64,000 nt of DNA. It comes from Apostichopus japonicus. Taxonomy: Eukaryota > Echinodermata > Holothuroidea > Aspidochirotida > Stichopodidae. Under the pieces are notes generated by a model. The model was not told the DNA's origin. It searched no databases and saw nothing but the letters and a program-made list of their open reading frames with translations. The translations under genes and the position numbers were made by a program. This document shows, piece after piece, positions 1 to 13,854 of the stretch (position 1 is its first letter; each line of letters begins with the position of its first letter). The stretch covers positions 3,164,001-3,228,000 of the forward strand of contig NC_092568.1 of assembly GCF_037975245.1 (NCBI RefSeq). The letters are read 5' to 3'.

Positions 1-431
1 ACTGCACTTGCTCTTGAAACTTTATTGCAAATGAGTAACGGTTTATTGTTACTACTGGTCTGACATAGATTTTTCTGTTTTGAGAGGAAAGGGAGGAGGG
101 GGTGGGAGGAGGGGATGGGAGGATGGGGTGGGGGGCTATTCCCTTTGATCATTGAAGTACATACTGTAGGAGTGTTATGCATTCTTATTTGAGACTGTCA
201 TTGTGTACATGACTGGTTCTAGAAGATAGATGAGCTACTGTTGTTTCTGTAAGGTCACAGTCTTACCCACCACTTGTTATGTGATTTCCAGTTTCATTCT
301 TATGTTTATTCCTTGGGTCAAATCAAGATATGACTGATATCTTAAATACCCAAATGAGTCAAGGGTGAGGACAAGGAATGCTGCAGCTGTCACCACAGCT
401 GCACCATAGAACTGTCACGTGATGCCTTCAC

Positions 432-626
432 CTGCTTCAATCTGGGATATGTAATACCATCCATTGGACTGGGAATGGTATACCAGCTGGGCCAACAGAA
501 GTAACAATTGCAGTGATAAAGGAACAGAAGAGCTCCGAAGATCCCTGATGAAGTGTAAGGAGAATGCTCGGCATCTGCCTATATTCATCCAGGACACTCC
601 ATAATATTGTTGCATTGTGTGGCTGC
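432..626 (-). CDS. possible exon, unrecognised
   Basis: The minus strand has an acceptor-like cattatgtctag and a donor-like GAAGCAG/gtgaag enclosing 195 bp with one fully open frame. That frame is leucine-rich (SVPLSLQLLLLLAQLVYHSQ, then GWYYISQIEAG) and could be part of an all-helical repeat protein. A second frame is open for most of the block. I do not recognise either peptide. Confidence 0.2.
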
Positions 627-3600
627 CTAGACATAATGTATTGAGTGTATTGACGTATGCCTTTCTTCCTCAAGACCCCCACCTGCCCACCTGTACTAAC
701 ATTAACAATTGTAAAAATCTGTGCTGAGGAGCCCTATACATCTCTGCCTCATGAAAAAGGCACAACTGCAGATAATTGACATGTTTTAAAGGTGAATATC
801 TAGAGAATTGGAATCAATGATATAAACTAAAACTTGTCAATTTTGAATAGCTATGACATACCAACAATAAATTTGTTTCAAAGTCATCCTTTCAGTGGAA
901 ACCACTATAATCCCCCCCACCCCCTACCCACCCTACTTTGGGAATGTAAAGGAATGGTTGCTCATCTTAAGATATCAAGTAGTAGTTTGATGGTTTTATC
1001 ATTTTATTGGGTGTCAACAACTTTTTAAAGAGAAAAAGCTTTCTTGAATGAAAAAAAAGAAAGAATTGTTGTCATTTCAATGATGACTTAGTATTCACCT
1101 GCAATCCAATGCAAAATGATATGGAAGTTAATTATTTGACATCTAAAGTAGATGAAACACGGTATGTTAAATGCATATATAGACTCTCCCTTAAAGAGAG
1201 AGAGACCACACGATGTTTACTTCAAATACAATGAAGCTAGAGTATAATTCTCAACATGTTGTGACAAAACATATGATTGACCAATTTCATGATTGGCCTA
1301 TTACATGTATGACTCCAACATTTAAAAAGCTGCTCAAGAATGATCTTAAATGTAAGTCCCGTCGAAGAAGGTATGTCTAGCTGATTTGTGCTTGGATATT
1401 GAGTTTCTGGTCACCAAATATGCTGGCAGTTACTGACTGCTTCACACAGAATGTATAACATGGAAATGAGCTGGAAGATGTAAATGAAATGAAAAACTCA
1501 TAAACCTCTATAGCGTACTATGGCAGCTTGCCAAAATAGCTAGGTACAAATGAATATGCATGACTAAATCCCAGGTAATTAAATACTAATTTAGTTAAAA
1601 TTCTACCATAAAAAAAATATGAAAAAAATGGGAACTCTAAGGAAATGATCATGCAGTCCTAAAGAGTACAGAGGTTATCGGAAAAGATATTGTCAGCAAT
1701 TTTATGTTTATTATGAAACATATTATCAGACTAAAGTAAAAACATCATAGAAGGTGATGTTCCGGGGACATCAAAAGGAGATTTGAGATGAGGGGAGGGG
1801 AGACACCTGTTTCAAGTTTCTTTTCATCTTTAGCTTTTCATCAAGTTTCTTTTGAATTAATGATTAAAAATAGAAACTGGATCACAAGATTGAGTTACAT
1901 GGTATCTTTTACTCAAACGATACAATCGTCATGTAATTATTTTATCATGTGTTCAAAAATTTGATACAAGGAAGATAGATATAACATAAAAATTACAAAA
2001 TAATGGATGCATCTTTCTCATCTCCTTTCTAGAAAATATCTGACATTGAAGTTTAAAGCTACTGCTCTGCATTTCAATGCACAAACGATTTTTTAAAGAA
2101 AACTTTTGTACCTTAATGATCCCAAATAATTGACCCAAACAAAGTGGTTCAAAAACAAATTTGCCCTCCAAATATTAAACCCCCCAAAAAGTGGGCCCAA
2201 ATGGTCCCAAAAATATTGGGCCCCAAAGAATGTGTCTCAAAATACATTTGAGGTGGAAATAAAATTTGGGTCCACCTGGCCCAAAAATGGGCCGAGAATA
2301 TTTTGCATTGAACCAATTAAGAAGTCACATGGTACACTCTGGGGATATTTAGACAGTAAAGTATGTATGTATAACGAAATGTAAGTTTGTGCTTAAAAAT
2401 ACTTTTGAAACTTTTGTACGACGTTGAAAACAAGGAACGGTAGCTTAAGCACCCACACCCTGGCATCCAAGCCTGACGGTGTCCAGGGCCCTGAAGATTA
2501 GTCTAAATTCTTCCCTACTGAACGTAACATATCTCCCAACTATAATGTTTTCCCCTAACTGGCAGTGGTGGGCAGGGCCCCCTATCCTTGCCTCTTTTGC
2601 ACATGCCACTGAGCCTCTTCAATGTTCCCAAGCTGTAAGCATGAAACTGTTTCTTCTGGTTGAAGACGGTGAACTATCAGTTGGTAATGAGTTTTTTCAG
2701 TTACTGAATTTAGTAATTTCTGCTTGGATTCATACATCCTAACTGTGCTATAGTCTGGAAGATATACAGTAAAAGCTCACCATACATTTTGTGTTTCTAT
2801 ATAATTTTCATTGTGTGAGAATTAACATTAGAAATGTGACCCTTTTGCTTTAATGTAAACATGACTTTAGTCATTTGAGCTGAAATTGTTTGAATGATTG
2901 ATGGGGATTAAAGATGAAAAACATTTTAATGTCATCATATCTAGTTTTCCTAATGTGTTTGTTACGGCTGATTGTTGAACTGTTCATTTGACAAGAAAAT
3001 TAGTAGAATTCCTGATTCCTTTGATGCAATATCAAAATTCTTTTGATGTAACCCCAAACCTGGCATCTCTGATAAAGGAGATGGAATTGACATTTATTCT
3101 CATCATAGCAATCATGAAAGTACAAAATATAATTGGAGAGATCACCTAGAAAGTTTATATACTCCACTTGAATGTTTTCTACTGATTTTAACAGCTTGAA
3201 GACTTATTCTTACATCAAACAACCATCCTGCACCACTCCCTCTCCCTTTCTCTCCCACACTTGCTGGCCTAAACTTTCCTTTCCTGCCCCTAAAGGTAGT
3301 CCAAGGATCATGTCAACAAAACAGGATACATGCATGCTTTCCATCTTCTCAAATTTGACAAAATAAAAATAAATATTGTCAAATATATCATGAATAAATT
3401 ATAAATTTGTGTTAGAATTTCTCACAAAATGAGACAAGCTGCAGCATAAATTTTGCACAAAGGAAAAGGGAAACTGTAAGTAAACCATTAGAGATATGAG
3501 AAAAGAGGACAACCTCTTCACATGGTTGAGTCATTGCTCTATCAAAAGATGCCAAGTAGCTATTATGAAACATATACCGGCGGTATAGGCTTTCACGAGA

Positions 3601-6600
3601 GCACTATCATTAATAACAAATAAACTTGGTAAGTTGTAAGGTTTGAAAGGTTAACAGAACAGGTATAATACAGATACATACATGAACTTTAATGCAAGTT
3701 CCAGAATTTGACAATAAATGAGCAAAAGTAATCCTTGTTTGGGTTGGCAGAGCCAGGACTTTACATATTTTTGGATACATGCAGTGAAGAACTGCTCCAG
3801 ATTTAATAGGAATCAAGTGTGCATGATGATCTTTATAACACAGGGATGAACATTTTTACCTAATTATACTTCTTAGCACTAATTGATTTAATGCATACCC
3901 TAACCATTTTTTAAATTATTTGTAATGTCATTGTAATTGTCAGTTTATTTTTTTTCAATTGTAAATGTCATTGTAATGTAAAATAAATAATTGTAATGTC
4001 AGTTTGAAAGTTAAATAGTTACTATCTGTACTTCAGTCTCAACGTTTTTTGGAAGCATGTTTTTAAATAAAAACCAGGGTGTTTGCAGACAGTTCTTCTC
4101 TTAGAATATGGCCTCTATTTTCACTGGTTGATTTGGCAAGTTTTGGTGCATTTTGTGGAACACAAACAAACCAAACAGGCATAACAAATCAATCGAATGC
4201 AACCTTTTTTTGCTCCCATCCCCCCACTGACACTAAACAGTTTTAAACAAGATCCCTGAAGTATGTGAGAGGAACACATTTTATTCTGTTTACCACCTTA
4301 TGTACCTACCTTATTTGTATATTAAATGCAATGGAGGCAGTCAATAGGCAGGATAATTAAAGGATCTTTTCGAGACTAATTTTGCTGAATTAGGGCTAAA
4401 ACCTAACTCTTTCCCTTCTTCACTTCATGTCAATGATAGACAATAGACCATGTGACCCCAGATGACCTTTGACCTAGCTACTGTGCCATCATATCAGATG
4501 ATCCATTACTATTACCATTAATATCACCTCTGTTGAATATTCATTTGTATATGTGGATATTGGAATTTTAAAGCATTTCTTATCAAACAATTACAAAAAA
4601 ATCTCAATTAGTTTTGGAACTCAAATTCCAACCCTAAATGGCCCACTACAAAAGGAGAACTGTGACAAATTTTCATATTTTATGAAACATTATAAACAAT
4701 GAATCTATCACTTGTGAACAGACAGAGAGACAGACAGACAGATATCACCGAATGACTCACCTGCTTTGCTGATGTTTCTGATAGCCTACAAAACAGACTC
4801 CAGGGACTGAACCTATTATAAGGGAGATATGATCTACAGTAGATAAACCTAGTTTATTTTTCAATGTCACAATTTTGACAGCTTGATATTCTTGATTTCG
4901 GAATTCCTGAATTCTGGGAGTCTTTTTGTTTAAAGGTGCCTGACCTATAGATGTTCATGTACCAGATTTTCTATCCTTGAAAACTTCATTCTCTCAAAGC
5001 TGTCTGGCTTACTAATCACAAGCATTTCAAGAGGATGCGATAAAATAAGAGATAGGAATGGGCAAGGAACTTGTCCTTCTGATAGTCTGCGCAGATCTGC
5101 TCACAAAACCCAACATGATCATTTCACTTAAATGTCTTTTAAAAAGGAAGATTGAAGATTTCCTTGCTTAAGGAGGTGACAATGACATAATAAGCTTAAA
5201 CTTAATGATTTTGTTATAAAATTAAGAGAAAGGAATTAAATTAAACATATAAATATTCTCTCACACACCTGAACCATGTTACTCAACATAGAATCTGGTA
5301 TGTGATATATATAGTTTAAATACCTTTGTCTGATCATCATTGCACGTACATAGACTTGAAATCACATTTTATAATAAGGCATTTTTATTCACTCAAAGTT
5401 AGCCTATAAACCAGCCCTTTGGTATAGTGATAGGAGAGTAGTTACCATGATGCTTCCTTTATACTCTAGAATATGTTCGGTAGTGTACTAGAATGAAGAG
5501 TTTTATTGATCAGCATGACTCCATCTTGGCCTTGACCTTGCCTGGGAGGCCAGCCTTGCAGGTCTATTAAAGTGTCTCACATACAATCCATCCATGACAG
5601 TGACCTTGTGATGTCAGTGATGCTCCTCCGGCTTGTAAACTAAATGACGAGAGTTTGCTGAATTTACCAGTCTTTTGTAAAGCCAGACAGCTTAGGGCAT
5701 GTTTTAAGATGAAGTGTGTTTTTGTTACATTGTGAGTCTTCCTGGATGGATGCTAGTTGATGAATATTCTAAACTCTGTGTCAACTTGGTTACAAATTAA
5801 ATGAGCTTCCCCTCCCCCCCCCCCCCCCTCTTGCATTTGTTGTGTTTTCTATTATACTTCTCCTGTTTCCCTCCTTCTCTATGTCTTCTTATCATGTACG
5901 AATCAACAGATTCAAATTCAATGACATAACTACACATGGTGTCTTTCGTTAAAATGACTAAATTGTATACAAAAGCAAAAATCTATTTTTAAACAACAAT
6001 GCTGTTATTTTTAGAAGAGTTAAAATTTGCGTCGGTCAGGAAAGAGTTCATGCAACACAAACTTATCTCAACTTTATTATGCCAGGCTATTTATGTTCAC
6101 TTCTCCAAGTTGTAACATACTGAATGTAACCAAAAGGAAGGACAGCGTAAAACACGACATGGAAAACTAGGAAAGCACGTCGGAAGGATTCCTTCTCATC
6201 AGTAAACAGGTTGTGAGAATTAAAACTTAAAACTGCCTTAAATTCTCCTCTTCTGTTGCTCTTCAAAAATGCAATCGAGGCATGATGTTATTGATCTCAA
6301 ACCTGTTAATGTTACTGACAAGTTACGTAGGTGAGAGCTTTACAGGGAAGTCCCAAAAACATTGTCTATCAAGTTTACCATTGACAAGGTCAATTGAAGT
6401 ATTGTGAAGAACAAGAGTATGTCATGTGCAGAAAAGGGAGCAATTACTGCTAATTATGCTTATTCTATTGAAGACATGCATATATGACCTTTTCAGACCT
6501 TGTTTTCATTTCTGCAGGAGGGGGAAAGGGAAGGGATTGGTACAGTAGCCTATGAAAAGAAATGCTGGGAAAAGGAAAAGAGATAAGTTTGCTATGAGAT

Positions 6601-7400
6601 ACAATAGACTGCAAACAAGTGTACAGTTATTAACAAAGCAGGTGTGAACTGCTTTGAACTTCCATGGAAGCATTGTTCAAGGTGCCACCTTTTCCTAGTT
6701 GTTCCTGCTTTTTCTGAACAAGTTTTTGGCTTTGTTATTTTCATGAAACAACATCTGTAAACTCCTTAGCATGAACTTCCATTGTCCCTATCATCTTAAA
6801 ATAACAAATTTAATTGTTAAAGGTACTGCCATTCCTTCAATATTTCCCTTTCTAACAAAGATTGCATCCACCTGGTACTATAACCTTAGAGTCTTATCAC
6901 TGAAGGAAGTTTTACAGGTTATAAGCCACAACCGACAGACGTTTTAAAACATACACATCAAACTTGACTGCCTGTAAGCATTTCACTTGATTGTGGAAGC
7001 CATATACATTTCTTTGCAGACTAGTATATGATAAAGGTTGCTCTAGGGTACATTTCAAGCATAATTGTGCTTGGATACTCGATACCCTAAATTGCAATGT
7101 TTAACCTGTGGCAAAAAATTAAATCTGAATGTGGAAGACATTAAAAAGCAAACTTTGTCAGTGCATGAGTAATTCATATTTATTTCAAACAAACACCCAA
7201 GGCTGATCAGTCTAAGTGGCTGTTGAAGTTGGAAAAAACATATAAACTAGAATTAATTAATTAATTTGCTCTCTTGCAAACTCATTACATAGACCAGAGG
7301 AAAACACCATGCCTGTGAAAGTCTCAAATGACATATTCTACTATGGATTGCATATTTTTCAAGGTCACATATATGCTCTGAACATTGGGATACATCGGCT
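627..7400. other. AT-rich non-coding DNA
   Basis: No gene is supported here. Small features are an interrupted (CAGA) run at about 4718-4744, poly-C at about 5814-5828, a CCCAAA/GGGCCC-rich patch at about 2130-2300 and one copy of tgacctttgacct at 4463-4475. Confidence 0.5.
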
Positions 7401-7416
7401 GCAAAGGCCTGTCATA

Positions 7417-7560
7417 ATCATAATAATAATAATGGACATTTATAATGCGCCGGTATCTGTCAAAAAAGACGCTCATGGCGCAGTGACACAAACATTGCGA
7501 CAGCAAAACCAGGTAATCGGCTATTTGCCACAACCTAGGTCTACCAGAAGTTGTGTTTGA
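7417..7560. mobile_element. SINE-like fragment
   Basis: The pattern ataataataatggacattta followed by taatgcgccgg and a later ctcatggcgcagtg resembles the 3' part of deuterostome SINEs that end in an ATA microsatellite, here in reverse orientation. No tRNA-like head is visible, so it is truncated or diverged. Confidence 0.4.
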
Positions 7561-8506
7561 ACCAGAGAATGAAATGCATGGCATGGCACTTTTCAAGCAT
7601 GAATCAGCATAAATTGATTTTACTGTAGCTTGCAAAGTAACATGATTGACACCAATGCTGTTTGTTACATCAGATGGTTAAGACACAAAAAGCTGCCTTG
7701 TCATTGAAAAATGGGAATCAAACTCCTGAATTCTTCTTCTGCAGGTCATGTGAATAGAAAGCTGAGCAACAGTTCTCAGAGAGATCGTTTCCATCTTAGA
7801 AGGATAATATGGAATATTGATACATTAGTGGTGGTTTATTTCACTAACTGCATCGGGTCTTTTCTTTTGTTGATATACTGCAGTAACGCAAATTGTTAGT
7901 CAAATGAGACTGAAGTTCGAATAGATTATGGAGACCATGTACAGTATGTCATCAGACAGCATTCTGTAACTTAAATCTTTGTACAGATTACCACATATTT
8001 ACCTCAACCTGACTTTGATCTATATGCAAACTTTCAATGTAGACTCAGTTGCACATCATACAAGCAACTTGACATTAAAATTTATGCTGACCTCAAATGG
8101 CCTTTGACCTTCAACTTGAACTCCCAAAAGGAAAAGCTGCAAGTGACTTAGATGTGTCAACACTGAACTTCCTTAAAATGTTCTGACTGCACCCGCTTGA
8201 GGGTATGACCTATTGACCTCAGTTGACCTTCACAAGATACATTGGGATACCTATGTTCATTTTAGGGTAGTCATGTGAGGTCTGCCAACATACTGTACCT
8301 CTACTTGAGTTTCGTATCTTTGTTAAAGTTTGTTAAGTTTTCAAACTTTGTTAACCTCAAAATGACCTAAAATTCAGCCATTTCAGGAGGCTTTTCTGTA
8401 CTTTTGGAGAAGCTATTGCATAAATGCTCTAGAAAAGGAGTCTTCAATAGGCAGCTTTCAATCCAGACCACGGAAAATGTTGTCCCACAATCCTGCAGTA
8501 ATTGAG

Positions 8507-9021
8507 TATGTGGACCCTTAAGGCCTTAGGGATGAACACCATTTAGTGGCCTACTTACCCTACACATTGGCTATGTGGACCCTTAAGGCCTTAGGGATGA
8601 GCACCATTTAGTGGCCTACTTAATCCTACACACTGTGTATGTGGACCCTTAAGGCCTTAGGGATGAGTACATTTAGTGGCCTACTTAACCCTACACTGTA
8701 TATGTGAACCCTTAAGGCCTTAGGGGTGAGCACTATTTAATGGCCTTCTTAACCCTACAGATTGGGTATGAGGATCCTATAGAGGCCTTAGCATGATTTA
8801 GTGGCCTACTTAACCCTACACAGTGTATGTGGACTATTAGGACATTAGGAATATACACCATTTAGTGGCCTACTTTAAGCTACAAATTGGGTATGTGGAC
8901 CCTTAAGGACTTAAGGGTGAGCACCATTTAGTTGCCTACTTAACCCTACACATTGGGTATGTGGACTCTTAAGTCCTTAGGGATTAGCAGGATTTAGTGG
9001 ACTACTTAATCCTACACATTG
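8507..9021. repeat. minisatellite of about 64 bp, eight units
   Basis: Units begin tatgtggacccttaaggcct, continue tagggatgagcaccatttag and end tggcctacttaaccctacac. Lengths range from about 59 to 66 bp and divergence increases in the central units. It has no coding potential. Confidence 0.92.
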
Positions 9022-11060
9022 CTTAGTGTCTAGGTACAGCATAGTGAGATTTTGATTCTCTCTGACCCTCGTAGAAAATATCATAATTGAGAAACCTGCT
9101 CTAAAAGTATCACTGAAGCATTATAGTTTATGAACGAAACTGATCAAAAGTTTTAAGCCTTTCATATATCCAACAAATGTCAGATAAAAGGCAGCAACGA
9201 ATGCCTGCCTGTAAATAACGCAGGAACCTCACGAATAGATTAGAATGACGATGAAAGCCGCACCTCACAAGACCTACAAATCAACCGTAATCAGATGGGA
9301 AACATGTCAAGGCTGATAAAACGTTATCGACTTGTATCAAGTCTGTTCACTGTTCCTAGTTCAATGACATCTTTAAAAAAAATCAGGGCAATGACATTCT
9401 TTTGGCCAAATTTCAAATGCAAATTCAATTCAAAACAAAGTTAACTTTACACTAATGCAGAGTGACAAGGACTCGCTTGAAAATCTTTTTTTTGGTTGAT
9501 GACCTTGACGATGTGGCCAGTGGTTAAATTTCACTTCAGTCTGAAAAATTACACCTTCAAGAAATATATGATGGGATGGAAATATTCCCTGAAACATAGA
9601 CGCATTAAAAAGCAATAAGCTATTCTGATGCCGCTCTATGATGTTATCTCCTTCCATGTGGCTTAAGACGAGGAACCTGGGCGAGGGGGAAAACTATTTT
9701 GAAAAGATGGATATATGCTTCACGACTAGAAGCCGTAATCTGATCCCAGACTACGCATGTGAATGCCGCCATGTTGATCATTAAGATGAGAGGGAAAGTT
9801 ATCTCTGAATGAGATAGAGTCAACTGTAGACAATAAAAAACTAAAAGAAATAGCTGAGAAATAAAAAGAGAGGAATTTAATTTGGAATCAATTAAGAAGT
9901 AAGTGACAAATACTGGCACCTCAATCGATATATTTCCAAATTATCTGATCAAGTTAAATATCAATATGTTAAGCACCAGCTGTTGTGCTACAGCTTCCAA
10001 AAACATAGTGCTTAAAAAGATGCTGTTGTTGAATAGAGGTAGGTAAAGCAAAAAACATTGCAAAAGAAGTTTTCAGCAGGGAATGTTAACTCCTCCAATG
10101 GTAGATGGGAATACATTCACACGGTCACATAGAAGGTAATATCTCATACCTGTCCAGTGTATATTGACATGTCATGTTTATGCACAATACACAATGGTCA
10201 ACAAATGATATGCTGAAGTTGGATATAGATGGCGTTAATTATATATTACAAGCTAAACTGATAAGGACTACCAGCTTTTGATATTACCAACTCTAAATCC
10301 AAACATCCTTGATTGGTATGGAGGGTCAATTGAAGTTTTGTGTCAATGTTGAAATTGGCTATGACATGCATGCATATTTAACCATACATGTACATATATC
10401 ACATATTGCAGCAAAAACACAATGAGCTTCAGCTAGGTGCATTTGTCATGTATTTGTCAACTAAAATGTCATGTGTCCATCATGCATAATATATATGTCA
10501 TGTGCCATGAGTTTTCAGCTCTATGTGTTCGTAAGCTACAGTAAAAAGTACAAAATATACTTGGCAACTTCCTGGCATAATTAGCAGTCAAAGTTTGTTT
10601 CTGGAAATATTCTTTCCAATCAGACATGCCTCAGGGCTACAACTTAGTGTCTATAACATATGACACCAAGAACGACACAGAAGTGTAAAACAGCATAGCT
10701 GCCGAAAGTTCTCAGCATTTGCATATAGTTTGATAGAGATTAAATCCCTACCCACAAAATCACATGTTAGCCTATTAATTGCATATTCATGATGGACTGC
10801 ATTTCTAGTCTGGAAACATAGGAATTTATACAAATTAAGCTAGTTTTGATATGGCACAGCATGAAATTTACAAACTTGCTTTCGCAAACAAGTGATATCA
10901 CTTGATTGAACAATGATCGATATGCAGATGCTGTCACCCCATCAAACATTTTTAATAATTTAATAATAATAATAAGTATTATCATCTTTAAACCACTTTA
11001 ACTCTGGATCTGCTTACATTGCAACAAAACCCCCAAATGTGTAATTAGGTAGATAGGAAA
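9022..11060. other. non-coding DNA, nothing recognised
   Basis: Only short chance reading frames are present; no splice-bounded block or repeat family was recognised. Confidence 0.4.
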
Positions 11061-11067
11061 GTGCAAT

Positions 11068-11105
11068 TGTGGAGTGGGAGACAGGTAAGAGAGGAGCGAA
11101 GTAAA
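11068..11105 (+). mobile_element. short DIRS-family end remnant
   Basis: The block gtgggagacaggtaagagag followed by gagcgaagtaaat matches the outermost 35-40 bp of the family. Nothing else of the element is recognisable next to it. Confidence 0.5.
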
Positions 11106-12851
11106 TCTACCAAATCCATGTATACTTGTGTACCATTCGAAAACTTGCATAGCAGTAGCACTGCGATGTTGTTGGTTCCCAAGGATACACAGAGAGTTAA
11201 TATTGAACATTAGACAGAAGAGTAGAAATTTCTTTATCTTAAAGTCTCAGTACGTGGTGCCAAATCTAAACTTTGACCTTTCCAGCATACTGCACTACAA
11301 GCTCAGTGAAAATGACACCGTTCTATGCAATTTACATATCAATATTCATTATTTTTATTGAGTTATCTATCGTTAAACATTTTGAGCTGATTAACATTTG
11401 CCAATTTATTAACGAGTCTGTAGATTCTACAAACTGCAATCAGAATTTGCAAGCCCTGTCTAACAGATCATGCGCCAATCAAATCTCTCTGTTTTGTTTA
11501 CGACGGTTAGGCCTAAGACTACTTTCACTTTCGTGGCTAGCCTGTGTTAGGTCCCTTCTCTTGAATGGTATTTTTCTTTCGGTCTTACCAATTTAGCTTG
11601 CAAAATTGTGTCATTTCCTTCCATTACAATGAATAAACAGGTTGTTTCAGGCGTTTCCTCCAGGGCTTTTGGTCAAAAAAGTGGACGATACAAGTATATA
11701 TAGGTTACATTTGTGTATTAATGAACATGCTGATATGGGCGGTCGCAGTGATTTTACGGTAAATCGTTCGCTCCATAATAAGGGCAACAGAAAATAAATT
11801 TCTTTCGATTGCGATAGCTTTTCTCCTTTAAACCCACCTGGTCAGAGTGCATTTAGAATAAGAAACATTGAATCTGCTTCGGAAGTTTGTTTTCCGAAAT
11901 TCATTAGCGAACAGGTATTGATACTTTAAGATCGTCCATAGTTCTTCCTGCATTGAAAACCTCATGACAACAGATTTTCATGCAAAAACCTTTAGAAGAT
12001 GTAGACGCTGTTCAAATGTTCAAATACAGAAAGAAAACATGGCAAAAGCACTGTGAAACTTATCGTTAACACTCCACTGAATATAATGCAAGCTTTATAC
12101 TGACGTTTTACAAATTCAGTAATTATGGAACCAAAGGTGAGTTATCTTAATTATTCATTCAACTTGATATATGGTATGTAGCAATTGCACTGAAAATGCA
12201 ACCTTGGTTTGAATTGGAAGATAGATGTTCAAAATTTGTAAAACGTTTTCCTGATTTGTGAAAATCTCATGGACTCTATCCCATAACTTTTTGTTCACTC
12301 CCTCCTTAACTGGCTCACATTATTTATGTTCTGTTGAATTAATGTGAAAAATGAGAGATATTACTTCCACATTATGAATCATATAAGATGTAATTTAGGT
12401 AATTAATTCATAACTTCCCTGAAATATTCAAAATTTTGAGTTCCTTTCTTATAGATCTGTTTCTGATGAGCTGTTAGATGCATGAATCTGCTCATTTCCC
12501 CCATGAAATGTGTTTTCTCCTTCTTTTCCATTACAAACTATCCTAAAAGCATTTATGGTACTGCATATTAAAATGATGCAACCTGAGATAAAAATGTTCC
12601 CTTTCCAACCATGCTCTTTAATTTGTATCTTTTCTCCCTGTAAAGCATTTTGACTTTCTCTTCTGCATACAATGCCTTGGAGTTCTGATATGCACTGTTT
12701 AACACACTTTACCCTATAAACCACAAAAGACGATGATAGTAAACATATTCATCTTTATCAGACCAGACATACAGACACACACTGTAATTTGAACACATGT
12801 GGTACACATTTAATAACCAAAATCAGGGAATAACTCCGGTATCGCATCATC

Positions 12852-12950
12852 GCAAAATGCTATGTAAACTGGGTAAATTGCTATGCAAAATGAACAAATT
12901 GCTATGTAAAATGAACAAATTGCTATGCAAAATGGACAAATTGCTATACA
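12852..12950. repeat. 21-bp tandem repeat, about 4.7 units
   Basis: The units read ttgctatgcaaaatgaacaaa with few changes. A further diverged tgttatgcaaaatttgagc occurs at about 13032. Confidence 0.9.
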
Positions 12951-13854
12951 AGTGCAAACCTGTATATAGCAGTGTTTGTACACATGGACCATAGTATTTT
13001 ATGTAGGACAAAGTTGAGGGCCTGGAAAATTGTTATGCAAAATTTGAGCACTAAATTATTCCCTGACAATGACGACGTCTTTTTTTTCAAAATATAGTGT
13101 GTTTTCAAAAATATTTCTGTGAATGCGTAGAGGAATTAGAAGACAAAAGGAGATGGGTAGGGTAATACTTTTATCAGTCTAAAAAACATATTGTTCTCTG
13201 TAACGAGAAAATAAATGCCAACTGAGGCAATTATAATCCTTGCATTAAATGTGATGAAGTTAGATTTGTTTCTCAAATGTTAAGACACAAAATAGATAGA
13301 CACAACATGAAAGAAGAGAAAACAACATAACAGTCATATGCTTCATTACGACTTATTAAAAACAAAAAAACAATCTATATATCTCAGATAAATATCATTG
13401 TTATGTTAATGAGAATAATGCTCTCACAACTATTACACAACTTCATTTTATTATTATATATATACATTTATTTTTTGAGATGACTAATTTTTAGATTCAA
13501 TTATGTTGCCATGGGATCAAATACAGCTGTTTGACTGCTGTTTCAGAGAGAACGGAGCGCTCAAGGTCAGTTTGAGTCATGTGACCAGATTGTTCAAAGA
13601 GATTCCTGTGAAGATTGACATTCCACAAATAACGTTCAAGGTAGAATGTAATCAGAAAAATTTCCCTCTATGCCAGCATGCGCTGTATTTTTGGCATACG
13701 GATATGCAGGAGCGTAACAATTTGGATTAGGTGTTCAAGTTCCAATAGGAGTTTATTCAGTGTTCAAATAAACTTAGATCCCTCAATGTCCAATACCTAA
13801 AAGTAACAACATGTTCACATGTTTTCATTTGCAAGCAAATTTAAGGTGTCTTCC

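Noticed and set aside
4761-4785. 25-bp micro-exon-like block on the minus strand (tctgttttgtag before, gtgagt after)
   Set aside because: The splice sites are fair and the phase could follow the bHLH exon, but 25 bp gives no sequence evidence, and chance occurrence is likely.
4992-5694. 14-bp inverted pair aagctgtctggctt / aagccagacagctt about 690 bp apart
   Set aside because: It is short, isolated and without further terminal similarity; it could be chance.
9644-9919. Minus-strand frame containing NMAAFTCVVWDQITASS
   Set aside because: It has no splice boundaries, domain or homology that I can recognise, and the remaining part is hydrophobic AT-rich translation.
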